Origin: a virus
DNA: 25,581 nt
IMG/VR virus record: IMGVR_UViG_3300022602_000381
Location: 1 to 25,581 of that record
Strand: one strand, 5' to 3'
Numbering within the stretch: the stretch's first letter is position 1; each line of letters starts with the position of its first letter. The notes below the pieces were generated by a model. That model did not search any database, was not told where the DNA came from, and worked only from the letters and a program-made list of their open reading frames with translations. Shown one piece after another: positions 15,122 through 23,628 of this stretch. A program made the translations under genes and the position numbers.

Positions 15122-15835
15122 ATGTCACTGACTTATTCCACCTACGTCCAGCAGATCGCCACGATGGCCGTGGTGCCGGTCACCGACCCCAATTTCACGA
15201 TCATCATCCCGTCGATGATCGACTATGCCGAACTGCGGATGCAGAGGGATTTGGACTTTCTGTCTACCCAGACGCAGAACACGTCATACTCGTTCACAAT
15301 TGGCAATAACACTCTGACGATCCCGACGTCGGCCTACGTCACGCTTCAGACCATTGAGACATTGGATTCATCGGGCAACAGCACACCTCTTCTGCCGGTG
15401 CCAAAAGAGTTCATTCAAAATGTCTATGGCGGAAACTCGACGACCGGCGTCCCGCAATACTTTGCTGTCTATGGGGGCGACGCCGCAACGGCTGGTTACA
15501 CGTCCCAAAACATCATTGTGGGGCCAACGCCTAATCTCGCCTACACTGCCCGCCTCACTGGGACGATCCGTTCCGCGCCGCTCTCGGCCTCAAATCCGTC
15601 GACATATATCTCGACCTTCTTGCCTGATCTCTTCATCATGGCGTCGATGATTTATATCTCGGCCTATCAGCGCAACTTTGGCCGCATGAACGATGATCCT
15701 CAAATGGCTCAATCGTATGAAGGCCAATATCAGGCTCTGAAAGCAAGCGCATTGATTGAAGAAAACCGCAAGAAATTTGAAGCGGCTGCGTGGACCTCAT
15801 ACTCGCCCGCTCCGGCGGCGACACCGACGAGGTAA
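15122..15835 (+). CDS. SU10-like head-tail adaptor protein (237 aa)
   Basis: The N-terminus has YVQQIATMAVV, then a FTIIIPSMIDYAELRMQRDL helix: the PxxIxxAExRxxRDL type pattern of phage adaptor/connector proteins that bind the portal. Residues ~52-150 are beta-rich (SYSFTIGNNTLTIPTSAYV, PVPKEFIQNVYGG), and the final third is helical (LPDLFIMASMIYISAYQRN, SYEGQYQALKASALIEENRK). This is the order expected of an SU10-type adaptor ring. It lies two bases after the endolysin stop and three bases before the nozzle gene, a pairing common in short-tailed phages. The family call is by pattern recognition. Confidence 0.75.
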   Translation: MSLTYSTYVQQIATMAVVPVTDPNFTIIIPSMIDYAELRMQRDLDFLSTQTQNTSYSFTIGNNTLTIPTSAYVTLQTIETLDSSGNSTPLLPVPKEFIQNVYGGNSTTGVPQYFAVYGGDAATAGYTSQNIIVGPTPNLAYTARLTGTIRSAPLSASNPSTYISTFLPDLFIMASMIYISAYQRNFGRMNDDPQMAQSYEGQYQALKASALIEENRKKFEAAAWTSYSPAPAATPTR

Positions 15836-15838
15836 TCC

Positions 15839-18106
15839 ATGCCGCATAATATGGTCAAACTTCAACCTGGAGTCGACACCAATGCGACGTTGGCGGTCAA
15901 TCAAGCAAACTATTCTGTATCAAATTTGATACGGTTTATTTACGACCGTTCACAATTGGGCTTGGCCCAAAAGTTAGGTGGCTGGGTTGCGTATTATCAA
16001 TCTGCTTTGTCGTCAAAAATCCGCGCTCTTAAAGGATGGGCTGATCTTAATGCTATTAACCATCTTGGAATTGGCGCTGAATCTTCTTTGAATGTTCTGA
16101 CGAACAACAATTTGGTCAATATCACTCCGCAAATCACGACAACAAATTCAAGCCCTAATTTCTCAACAACAAGCGGGTCAAATATTATCCAAGTGATTGA
16201 TTATGGTTTAATCGGCTCAACGCTTGATTACGTGAATTATGTCACTCCCGTCACCATTGGCGGAATTGTGCTTACGGGTCCGTATCCATTATACACGGCA
16301 ACCGTAGCAATCACCGCTGCGACAACTGGGGTCAGCGGGACAGGAACGACGGCAACCATTACCTTTGGCGCAGTGGCCGCTGCAGCGCCTGTGGGGTCAA
16401 CCATAATTGTGTCGGGTGTCACGCCTGCGGCATATAATGGAACATGGGTCGTAACAGCATCCTCGACAACCTCGGTCTCATTTGCCAGCACCGCAACAGG
16501 CGCTCAAACGGTTGCCGGAACGGTTCAATACGGGACAAACTATTCAATCCAAGCGGCGAGCAATGCGACATCTACCGTGTCAAATGCCGGTGCGTCGTAT
16601 TACTTCACGACGGCAAGCGGCTCATCTGTTGTGAGCTGCACATTTGCAAATCATGGGTATACCGCAGGAAATCAATTTTATGTTGGTGTCCCAACAACTG
16701 TCGGCGGTGTGACGCTTTCTGGCCTCTATACGGTTTTGTCGGTTTCATCATCCAGCGTATTTACGTTCTCTGCTCAAAATACCGCGACGAGCACCGCAAG
16801 TGTGTATATCGACAGTGGAAACATCAATGCCACATTTTATGTTGCTCAAGGACCTCAGCCTACTAGCACAGGTTTCGGCGTTGGGCCATATGGCGTGGGC
16901 GGTTTCGGCGTTGGGACGACGCAACCCTCTGTGGCCGGAACGCCTATCACGACAACCGACTGGACACTCGACAATTTCGGGCAAGACTTGATTGCATGCC
17001 CGGCGGGCGGCGCGATTTATTATTGGCAGCCAAGCAGTCAATTGCAAAACGCCCAAATCGTTGGCGGCAATGGCCCTCTTGTTAACAGTGGCGCATTTGT
17101 CGCGATGCCAGAGCGGCAAGTTGTGGCGTATGGCTCATCATTCACATTATCACCCGATCCTCTTTTGGTGCGCTGGTGCGACATCGGCGACTTCACGAGC
17201 TGGAATGCAACGCCGACAAACCAAGCAGGGTCATATCGCATTCCAACCGGTTCAAAGATTGTTGCTGGCATTCAAGGTCCTCAACAAGGTTTGCTTTGGA
17301 CCGACCTCGACCTTTGGGCAATGCAGTATGTGGGTGCGCCGCTTGTTTACGGGTTCAACAAAATTGGTTCAAACTGCGGAGCAGTTTCTCGCCATTGCGT
17401 GGGGCAACTTAACGGCGGCATCTACTGGATGTCACAAAAGCAATTCTTTATGTCTACGGGATCGGGACCGCAAGCAATTCCATGCCCAATTTTTGATGTG
17501 ATATTCCAGAACATCAATACCGCATATTTTTATAAAGTATGCTGTGGCGTGAACTCGCAATTCAATGAAATCACTTGGTATTACCCATCTGCGTCCTCGA
17601 CGGAGAATGATAGCTATGTCAAGTACAACACCGTACTCCAGCAGTGGGACTTTGGTTCTCTTGGCCGCACTGCTTGGATTGATCAGTCAGTTCTCGGACC
17701 CCCCATTGGCGCTGGGTCTGACAATTACCTTTATCAGCACGAAGTAGGTAACGACGCGGCAAGCGGAACGCAAACGACTGCAATGCTGTCATCGTTCCAG
17801 ACCGGCTATTTCCAATTGAATGAAGCGGACAACTTGATCTTCATTGATCAGATTTGGCCGGACATGAAATGGGGCACATATAGCGGCAACCCCAATGCGA
17901 CGGTTCAGATCACGTTTTATGCGACCAATTATCCGGGCGACACGCCAATCCAGTATGGCCCATACAGTATGACGCAAGCGACAGAGTATATCTCCGTCCG
18001 CATCCGCGCACGTCTTATGTCAATTGCTGTATCGTCAAACGATGTTGGCACTTTCTGGCGTCTCGGCGCAATCCGCTATCGCTACCAAATTGACGGGAGG
18101 TTCTGA
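15839..18106 (+). CDS. P22 gp10-like tail nozzle / DNA-stabilisation protein (755 aa)
   Basis: Residues 1-100 (MVKLQPGVDTNATLAVNQAN, NLIRFIYDRSQLGLAQKLGG, INHLGIGAESSLNVL, NNLVNITPQ) and residues ~350-755 (NFGQDLIACPAGGAIYYWQP, MPERQVVAYG, GLLWTDLDLWAMQYVG, NGGIYWMSQKQFFMSTG, LGAIRYRYQIDGRF) follow the gp10-like beta-propeller family that forms the lower tail of short-tailed phages. Between them, residues 110-325 hold two tandem beta repeats, the first split by a separate ~78-aa module (154-231). GAGG precedes the ATG by about 8 bases, and its stop overlaps the next gene (TGATG). A tail nozzle role is likely; the inserted domains may decorate its outside. Confidence 0.75.
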   Translation: MPHNMVKLQPGVDTNATLAVNQANYSVSNLIRFIYDRSQLGLAQKLGGWVAYYQSALSSKIRALKGWADLNAINHLGIGAESSLNVLTNNNLVNITPQITTTNSSPNFSTTSGSNIIQVIDYGLIGSTLDYVNYVTPVTIGGIVLTGPYPLYTATVAITAATTGVSGTGTTATITFGAVAAAAPVGSTIIVSGVTPAAYNGTWVVTASSTTSVSFASTATGAQTVAGTVQYGTNYSIQAASNATSTVSNAGASYYFTTASGSSVVSCTFANHGYTAGNQFYVGVPTTVGGVTLSGLYTVLSVSSSSVFTFSAQNTATSTASVYIDSGNINATFYVAQGPQPTSTGFGVGPYGVGGFGVGTTQPSVAGTPITTTDWTLDNFGQDLIACPAGGAIYYWQPSSQLQNAQIVGGNGPLVNSGAFVAMPERQVVAYGSSFTLSPDPLLVRWCDIGDFTSWNATPTNQAGSYRIPTGSKIVAGIQGPQQGLLWTDLDLWAMQYVGAPLVYGFNKIGSNCGAVSRHCVGQLNGGIYWMSQKQFFMSTGSGPQAIPCPIFDVIFQNINTAYFYKVCCGVNSQFNEITWYYPSASSTENDSYVKYNTVLQQWDFGSLGRTAWIDQSVLGPPIGAGSDNYLYQHEVGNDAASGTQTTAMLSSFQTGYFQLNEADNLIFIDQIWPDMKWGTYSGNPNATVQITFYATNYPGDTPIQYGPYSMTQATEYISVRIRARLMSIAVSSNDVGTFWRLGAIRYRYQIDGRF
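16298..16531 (+). other. Inserted beta module within the nozzle gene
   Basis: Codons 154-231 of the gp10-like protein. The block (TGVSGTGTTATITFGAV, PVGSTIIVSGVTP, YNGTWVVTASSTTSVSF) splits a larger repeat: the half before it (110-153) and the half after it (232-250) together match the intact repeat at 257-325. A similar block is at 417-629 in the gp4-like gene. Phage blocks of this sort are sometimes matched to the FCCH domain of ubiquitin-activating E1; I have not run that match. Confidence 0.6.
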
Positions 18107-18453
18107 TGGCATCACCAGACGACTTTTTGACCGCCCAAAAAAACGGTGTTCAAAGCATCAGCGCCTTAAATCATACGACGCAGAACCTTGCCGGATCAGT
18201 TAACAGTCTGGAAATTTCTTCGGCGACATATTTGAAAACCCAATATGGCTGGGTGGCAAAAGTCAGCGTCATTGTTGCCGGTACGACTACGGGCATGGTC
18301 TATGATGCCAGCTCGACTGCAACCGCTACGACCGGCACCCGCCTCGCCGTCATCCCCAACACTGTTGGGATTTACACCATCGACATGCCGGTCAATAACG
18401 GCATTGTTGTCACCCCCGGTAGCGGCATGATTGTCGCCGTTTCTTATAGCTGA
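18106..18453 (+). CDS. Small podovirus-type virion protein (115 aa)
   Basis: The protein begins MASPDDFLTAQKNGVQSISA, a helical start typical of a small uncharacterised family found behind nozzle or portal-region genes in short-tailed phages. The second half (YGWVAKVSVIVAGTTTGMVY, then RLAVIPNTVGIYTIDMPVNN) is a compact beta domain ending in MIVAVSYS. The ATG overlaps the upstream stop. There is no membrane span. A virion decoration or tail-tip role would fit; function is not known. Confidence 0.65.
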   Translation: MASPDDFLTAQKNGVQSISALNHTTQNLAGSVNSLEISSATYLKTQYGWVAKVSVIVAGTTTGMVYDASSTATATTGTRLAVIPNTVGIYTIDMPVNNGIVVTPGSGMIVAVSYS

Positions 18454-18461
18454 GGTCCGTC

Positions 18462-19100
18462 ATGCCATTGCAGAAAGGTACATCACAGAAGACCATCAGT
18501 GCAAATATTCGCGAAATGGTACAATCTGGACACCCCCAAAACCAAGCAATTGCGGCTGCATTGAACACAGCTCGCCACACAAGGGCAGAAGGCGGCCCTA
18601 TGGCGATGTCTGGGACCGGCGTCCGCCAAGCCCCTAAAGTGCAATATGCCAAACCCGCTCACATGCTCCATACAGGCCCTATCCATAGCCCTGTCGCTGG
18701 CCGCACCGATCATTTGCCCATGAACGTCAAAGCGGGATCGTATGTGATCCCCGCCGACATCATCGGCGCTATGGGTGAAGGCAACACGATGGCGGGGTTC
18801 AAAATCGCTCGTCGCATGTTCTCGTCGCAGCCATACTTCCAAGAAGGCAAGCAGCCCTATACCGAGCAGGCGCAGCCCTATGCCGAAGGCAAACCATACG
18901 GGGCCCGAGCGGATGGCGGTGCGACGCCGGTCGAGATCGTTGCCGCCGGTGGTGAATATGTTATTGACCCCGAAGATGTCACCGCACTCGGTGGCGGCGA
19001 TATGGATCACGGGCATGAAATCCTTGACGAGTTCGTTAAGGGATACCGCAACAAAACCATTGATACCTTAAAGAAATTGCCGGGGCCAAAAAGGGATTAA
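18462..19100 (+). CDS. Phage morphogenesis-region protein with a duplicated G-YVI-P-D motif (212 aa)
   Basis: Residues 1-38 (PLQKGTSQKTISANIREMVQ, GHPQNQAIAAALNTAR) match a short basic N-terminal motif common in phage structural-region proteins, with the order KG.S..T.S.NI, then G.P..QA.A.AL. Residues ~92-110 (AGSYVIPADIIGAMGEGN) and ~163-180 (GGEYVIDPEDVTALGGGD) are two copies of one motif. The end is DEFVKGYRNKTIDTLKKLPG. This layout is known from proteins next to nozzle and ejection genes in podo-like phages, but I know of no proven role. GAGG overlaps the upstream stop 6 bases before the ATG. It is probably a virion or assembly protein. Confidence 0.65.
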   Translation: MPLQKGTSQKTISANIREMVQSGHPQNQAIAAALNTARHTRAEGGPMAMSGTGVRQAPKVQYAKPAHMLHTGPIHSPVAGRTDHLPMNVKAGSYVIPADIIGAMGEGNTMAGFKIARRMFSSQPYFQEGKQPYTEQAQPYAEGKPYGARADGGATPVEIVAAGGEYVIDPEDVTALGGGDMDHGHEILDEFVKGYRNKTIDTLKKLPGPKRD

Positions 19101-19101
19101 A

Positions 19102-19590
19102 ATGGAACCTAAAATCAGACTTGGAACGCCAGAGGACGAAGCCGCAATGCTGGAATTGGCAATGCGGGCATGGGAAGAAAACGGCATTAAAGACGTCAAC
19201 CCGACCAAGATGTTGGGCATGATTCGTCCCGCACTTTATCTTTGGCAGGGCCTTGTCGGCATTATTGGGGAACCGGGTAAAAAGATTGAAGGCGCGGTCC
19301 TTTTAAGAATGAGCCAAATGTGGTATTCCGACAGTTGGATGCTTGAGGAAAAGGCCATTTTTGTTGACCCAGAGTTCCGCAGCGCAAAAGGGGGCCGCGC
19401 TCGCAAACTTTGTGAGTTCTCAAAGAAGGTGGCCGATGAGTTGAACATTCCGTTGATTATCGGCGTTCTGTCCAATCACCGGACGGAATCCAAAGTTCGC
19501 CTTTATGAACGCTCTTTTGGCCCCCCAGCCGGAGCTTTCTTCCTGTACAATGTCCGCACCGGACACGAAGAGCATATGACGGAGCATTAA
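19102..19590 (+). CDS. GNAT-like N-acyltransferase in the virion module (162 aa)
   Basis: The start KIRLGTPEDEAAMLELAMRA is a typical GNAT first strand and helix. The central strands (LVGIIGEPGKKIEGAVLLRM, LEEKAIFVDPEFRSA) lead to RSAKGGRA at residues 93-100, a degenerate form of the acyl-CoA pyrophosphate loop, then the helix RKLCEFSKKVADELNI and strand PLIIGVLS. The length fits a single GNAT domain. It sits between two structural genes with 1-base gaps, as GNAT genes do in several SU10- and P22-like phages. The substrate is unknown: it could modify a virion or host protein, or it may be a fold reused as a structural part. An AGGGA ribosome site lies upstream. Confidence 0.7.
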   Translation: MEPKIRLGTPEDEAAMLELAMRAWEENGIKDVNPTKMLGMIRPALYLWQGLVGIIGEPGKKIEGAVLLRMSQMWYSDSWMLEEKAIFVDPEFRSAKGGRARKLCEFSKKVADELNIPLIIGVLSNHRTESKVRLYERSFGPPAGAFFLYNVRTGHEEHMTEH

Positions 19591-19591
19591 A

Positions 19592-22500
19592 ATGGGTGGC
19601 AAGACCGGCACGACGGCCCAGAGCGTTCAAATTCCACCAGAGGTTCTGGCTCGGTATAATGCCGTCAATGCCAGTGCTCAAAACGTCGCGCAGACGCCGT
19701 TCCAACAGTATAGCACAAATCCTAACGCTTTTGTTGCACCTTTGAACGAGCAGCAAAATGCGGGCATCGCGAATATCAACCAATACGCCGGTGCCGCACA
19801 GCCAGCTTATAACGCCGCTATGCAAGGCACGGCGCAAGCCTATGGCGGGTTGACACCGCAAGGCTTCCAGCAAGGCGTTGCGGGATATATGAACCCGTTC
19901 GTCAACCAAGCTATGGGCGCGACCGCTGCACAGCTCCAAAATGTGAACCAGCAGCAGCAACAGCAATTGCTGGGCAACACAATCCAGCAAGGCGCATTTG
20001 GTGGCGACCGTGGCAACATCGCGCAGGCCGCGCTGATGAACCAGCAGAACCTCGCTCTTGGTAACACGTTGTCCAATATGGCCAACCAAGGCTACCAAAA
20101 TGCCGCGCAGAATTATCTTGCTGGCACCGCGCAGCAGGGCGCTTTGGCAAACCAATTGGGCAATCTCGGCACCGGCGCACAGACCGCAGGACTCGCAGGA
20201 GCGCAGGCTCAAATTGGCGCTGGCACTCTCGGCCAACAGACGCAGCAGGCTGGCCTCACCGCCCTCTACAATCAGTTCTTGCAGCAGCAAGCCTACCCAT
20301 TCCAGACGGCGCAGTTCCTCGCGAACATCGCCGAAGGCACTGGCGCGTTGTCTGGCTCGACGACGACCACGACGCAACCGATGCCGTTCTTCTCGGACCG
20401 CCGCTTGAAAGAAGACATCAAGCGCATCGGCGAGACGGACGAGGGCTTGCCGATTTACAAGTTCAAATACAAGGGCGATCCGTCCGAGCAGACCCATGTC
20501 GGTTTCATGGCCGACGAGGTCGAGAAAATTCATCCAGAAGCGGTCGGCGAATCGCATGGATACAAGACGGTCGATTACAACCGCGCGGCGAAGTATGCCG
20601 GTGGCCTTGTTTCAGAAGGCGGCGCAGTGGGCCCGCAGCATGAAGGCATGGGATTTGCGGCTGGCGGCCCTGCATATGATTTTTCATATGACCCCCAATA
20701 CAGCCCTTACGATCCCGATAACATTCGGAATATCATTGCCCGCCAACAAGCTATTTATCAAAATGCAAGTTCTGGGCAAAACGCGGGAAGGAATATTTCA
20801 GGTACGCCCGGTTTGGCGTCTTATGTCCCGCAATCCCAGCCGCAGCAGTATCAATTGAAGACTGCTGGCGCTCCTCCCGCAAATCCGCAATCCGGTTTGT
20901 CGCAAGTGATGAATGCGGCCAATGCAGCCCAAGAGGGCGCTGACTTCTTTGGCACAGACAAGTCGGGTCATGAGGGTCTTGGCGCGGCGGCATACAATGC
21001 GCTTAAAAAGTTCCAACAGGATCGTCAGCAAAAAGCTAATTCTGCTGCAACTGCTCAAGATGCCCAGCGCTATGACAGCGTAAATCAACAAGCCCGTGGC
21101 GGCCTCGTTGGTTACGCAGATGGCGGCGATGTCCCGTATGAGAAAGACGAAGACAAAAAGCTCGACATTCCAGAAGAAAACAATACACATGGCCTTGTCA
21201 CGGCGTCTAATCCAACAGGCGCGACGTCGCAAAGCGGTTTAGGGCTGGGTCAGGCAGCCGGTCTTGCAAAAGGACTTGGGACTCTTGGTGCAGACGTAAT
21301 CGGGGGGACCGCTTCTCTTGGAACAATGGGCGGCGATCTTCTTTCTATTTTGCCGTTCTTGAGCACTGGCGGCGTCGCCGGTCGCGAGCACCATGACGGG
21401 AGTGACGGCAATGTGGTTGGCGACAGCGCACCACAAGACCCTTCTGATGAATTTGTGAACCGTTACTGGAACCGCCACGTACAGCAAGAAAGCGGCGGCA
21501 AGCAGTTTGATGCGAACGGCGCACCGTTGACGTCTTCTAAGGGCGCTGTCGGCGTTTCTCAAATCATGCCTTCTACAGGGCCCGAAGCTGCAAAGCTCGC
21601 TGGCGTCGACTGGGACGAGAACAAGTTTGCCAACGACCCTGAATACAATCAGACGCTTGGCAAGGCTTACCTGAAATCGCAATACAACAAATATCATGAT
21701 CCAATTCTGGCGTCCGCCGCGTATAACGCAGGCCCCGGAAACGTCGACGCGGCACTGGCAAAAGCGTCGTCGCAAGGCGGCTCGTATATGGACTACCTTC
21801 CTCCGGAAACGCAGAAGTACGTCTCGTCGATCTATGGCATGAAAGCGCCAAAGAGCGGTGGCCTTTCCCTTGGAAATTTGTTTGGAATTAACGAGGCCAA
21901 CGCGCAGGAAGCGCAGCCGCAGGGCGGCCTCTATCAACCATACAAGCCTTCCAATTCAGACATTCTCTTGTCGGTGCTTGGCGGCATCGGTTCAATGGCG
22001 TCGTCAAACAGCCCTTATCTTGGAGCCGCTTTGTTGCAAGGCATTGGCGGTGGCGCAAAAACATACGCAGGCTTGCAGCAGCAGGGCATTGAGCGCATGA
22101 GGGCTCAATCCGAAGTGCAGGCGCGTAACCTTGAAGTCCTCAAATATTATCAGGGCAATTTTGTCCCCGTTCCTGGACCGAATGGCGAGAGGATGTATCA
22201 AAACAAAGTCACCGGAGAAAAAATTACGCCGGATCAATACAATTCCATCATGAGTGGAATTGCCACCCAAGTTACAGGCGGCGGCGGTCTTCCTAATGCT
22301 GCTGCGATGGCCGGAAAAACTGGCCAAACCGCGACAACGCAAGCGCAGCCTGCTGGCGCGACAACAACACAGGCGCAACCTGCCGGAGCTACGGCCACGA
22401 CAAATGCGTCGCCACAGGCACCGAGCCCTGAAGAGATCGCGCAACATCAAAACGATTATAATTGGCTCGCAACGCAGGCTAACAAGTATCGCACGGAAGC

Positions 22501-23626
22501 GCCCAACTGGATCGGCGTAAACCCAGAGTATGCCACTTGGCTCACAAGCCAAGCCAAGGAGTTTCAAGATAGGGCGAACGCTCTTGCTAGTACTGAGCAA
22601 GCTACACCGTTTGGGTCCAAATTTGTTAACCGTCCTGGTTCCAAAGCTCCGCAAGATAATGAACCCGCTCCGATTACTGCGGATACACCTCGCTCGACTG
22701 TTGATCCAAACACGGGCAAAGTCATGACTAATGGCAAGATTGATTTGGGGCATCAAAGGACAGGTGGATACGCCCCTGATATTTATCCTGACAATGCTTT
22801 GCCGACCGGAGAGGACGCTAAAGTTAAACTTCAAGCGACAACAAGTTTGCCTCTTGAAGAAGAATTTTTGGCGACATCGCAAAATACCCAAATGGGTATT
22901 CAGCCTCTTTTAAAATTTGCTGCGGCATCCAAAAGGATTGAATCAGGTGGAACTCGTCTGACACAGGCGGAGTACGCCAATATTCTTTCTGGCCTTGGGT
23001 TAACAAATGCGGCCAATGATGTAATGAGCAAGCCTAATGTTGAGGCCGCATACACTGCAACAAAAGCGGCATTGGACAGCGCTATTACGCAATCTCAAAC
23101 AGCGTTCTCCAAACCCACTCAATCTGAATTTGCTAAAGTTCAGGACAAAGGGTCGCCCAACATTGATAACCCATCGGGGTCAAACCACAGCCTTATCGCC
23201 AGTCGGCTGGGCGCTCAACTTTGGCAGAACGCTCTTCGCCATGATTGGCTGCAAGCAAAAGCGCAAGGCGTTCAAAACTTTGCGGGCTTCCTTGATCGCT
23301 GGCGCGTTCTTAATCCAATGGAACAGTTTGAAGATTCCGCAGACAGGCTTATTGGCAATTTCAAAGGCATGGATTTGCCTTCGCCTGATCGTATCACGGA
23401 AGGTTCTGTCTATGTTGTTCCAAGCGCAAAAAGCAAAGACAATAAAAGCGAGACAACACGCCAATATGCTCTTAATCAAGGTTTGAAACCTGGAGATATT
23501 TTTGTCGCGCACAATGTTCAGCATGATTCCAAAAAAGGAAAAGTGCTTTTTGACTTCGCGCCTGTAAATCCGGACGATACTTATAGGACAATGTTGAGTG
23601 CGCCTAGCGTTCAATACGGAGAATAA
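19592..23626 (+). CDS. Large ejection protein with internal S74-like autoprotease and lytic transglycosylase domains (1344 aa)
   Basis: Residues 1-260 are Gln/Asn/Ala/Gly-rich and helical (NQQQQQQLLGNTIQQG), like internal virion proteins. Residues ~267-335 hold an S74 intramolecular-chaperone signature: S268 in FSDRRLKEDIKRIG, then HVGFMADEVEKIHPEAVG and TVDYNRAAKY. Residues ~548-600 are Gly-rich and hydrophobic (ADVIGGTASLGTMGGDLLSI). Residues ~625-747 are a GH23/SLT lytic transglycosylase: E633 in QQESGGK, GAVGVSQIMPST, and YNAGPGNV at 711-718. Residues ~787-830 are hydrophobic again, followed by a coiled coil. A TTQAQPAGAT repeat lies near 920. It probably enters the cell envelope during ejection and opens peptidoglycan. 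CGGAG precedes the ATG. Whether S74 cleaves here is unknown. Confidence 0.8.
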   Translation: MGGKTGTTAQSVQIPPEVLARYNAVNASAQNVAQTPFQQYSTNPNAFVAPLNEQQNAGIANINQYAGAAQPAYNAAMQGTAQAYGGLTPQGFQQGVAGYMNPFVNQAMGATAAQLQNVNQQQQQQLLGNTIQQGAFGGDRGNIAQAALMNQQNLALGNTLSNMANQGYQNAAQNYLAGTAQQGALANQLGNLGTGAQTAGLAGAQAQIGAGTLGQQTQQAGLTALYNQFLQQQAYPFQTAQFLANIAEGTGALSGSTTTTTQPMPFFSDRRLKEDIKRIGETDEGLPIYKFKYKGDPSEQTHVGFMADEVEKIHPEAVGESHGYKTVDYNRAAKYAGGLVSEGGAVGPQHEGMGFAAGGPAYDFSYDPQYSPYDPDNIRNIIARQQAIYQNASSGQNAGRNISGTPGLASYVPQSQPQQYQLKTAGAPPANPQSGLSQVMNAANAAQEGADFFGTDKSGHEGLGAAAYNALKKFQQDRQQKANSAATAQDAQRYDSVNQQARGGLVGYADGGDVPYEKDEDKKLDIPEENNTHGLVTASNPTGATSQSGLGLGQAAGLAKGLGTLGADVIGGTASLGTMGGDLLSILPFLSTGGVAGREHHDGSDGNVVGDSAPQDPSDEFVNRYWNRHVQQESGGKQFDANGAPLTSSKGAVGVSQIMPSTGPEAAKLAGVDWDENKFANDPEYNQTLGKAYLKSQYNKYHDPILASAAYNAGPGNVDAALAKASSQGGSYMDYLPPETQKYVSSIYGMKAPKSGGLSLGNLFGINEANAQEAQPQGGLYQPYKPSNSDILLSVLGGIGSMASSNSPYLGAALLQGIGGGAKTYAGLQQQGIERMRAQSEVQARNLEVLKYYQGNFVPVPGPNGERMYQNKVTGEKITPDQYNSIMSGIATQVTGGGGLPNAAAMAGKTGQTATTQAQPAGATTTQAQPAGATATTNASPQAPSPEEIAQHQNDYNWLATQANKYRTEAPNWIGVNPEYATWLTSQAKEFQDRANALASTEQATPFGSKFVNRPGSKAPQDNEPAPITADTPRSTVDPNTGKVMTNGKIDLGHQRTGGYAPDIYPDNALPTGEDAKVKLQATTSLPLEEEFLATSQNTQMGIQPLLKFAAASKRIESGGTRLTQAEYANILSGLGLTNAANDVMSKPNVEAAYTATKAALDSAITQSQTAFSKPTQSEFAKVQDKGSPNIDNPSGSNHSLIASRLGAQLWQNALRHDWLQAKAQGVQNFAGFLDRWRVLNPMEQFEDSADRLIGNFKGMDLPSPDRITEGSVYVVPSAKSKDNKSETTRQYALNQGLKPGDIFVAHNVQHDSKKGKVLFDFAPVNPDDTYRTMLSAPSVQYGE
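20390..20596 (+). other. S74 (endosialidase-type chaperone/autoprotease) domain
   Basis: Codons 267-335 of the 1344-aa protein. The SDxRLKxxI motif is intact (S268, D269, R271, L272, K273, I276), followed by Y.F.Y.GD, H302-VGFMADEV and P315-EAV, and it closes with VDYNRAA. In fibres this domain is normally C-terminal and cuts itself off at the Ser-Asp bond of the motif. Here about 1009 residues follow it. Confidence 0.8.
21464..21832 (+). other. Lytic transglycosylase (SLT/GH23) domain
   Basis: Codons 625-747 of the 1344-aa protein. The expected catalytic Glu is E633 in QESGGK. The family blocks GAVGVSQIMPST (651-662) and ASAAYNAGPGNV (707-718) follow in the right order and spacing. The domain cuts the MurNAc-GlcNAc bond of peptidoglycan with anhydro-sugar formation. 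Confidence 0.85.
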
Positions 23627-23628
23627 AG

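Noticed and set aside
18136-18144. A AAA AAC slippery-type heptamer near the start of the 115-aa gene
   Set aside because: A -1 shift would meet a stop about 20 codons later and make only a short peptide. The zero frame is complete and family-like.
19457-20557. 366-aa open frame on the minus strand
   Set aside because: It lies opposite the Gln/Ala-rich start of the ejection protein. Its Leu/Arg-rich product is the mirror of CAG/GCN codons, and it has no ribosome site or family pattern.
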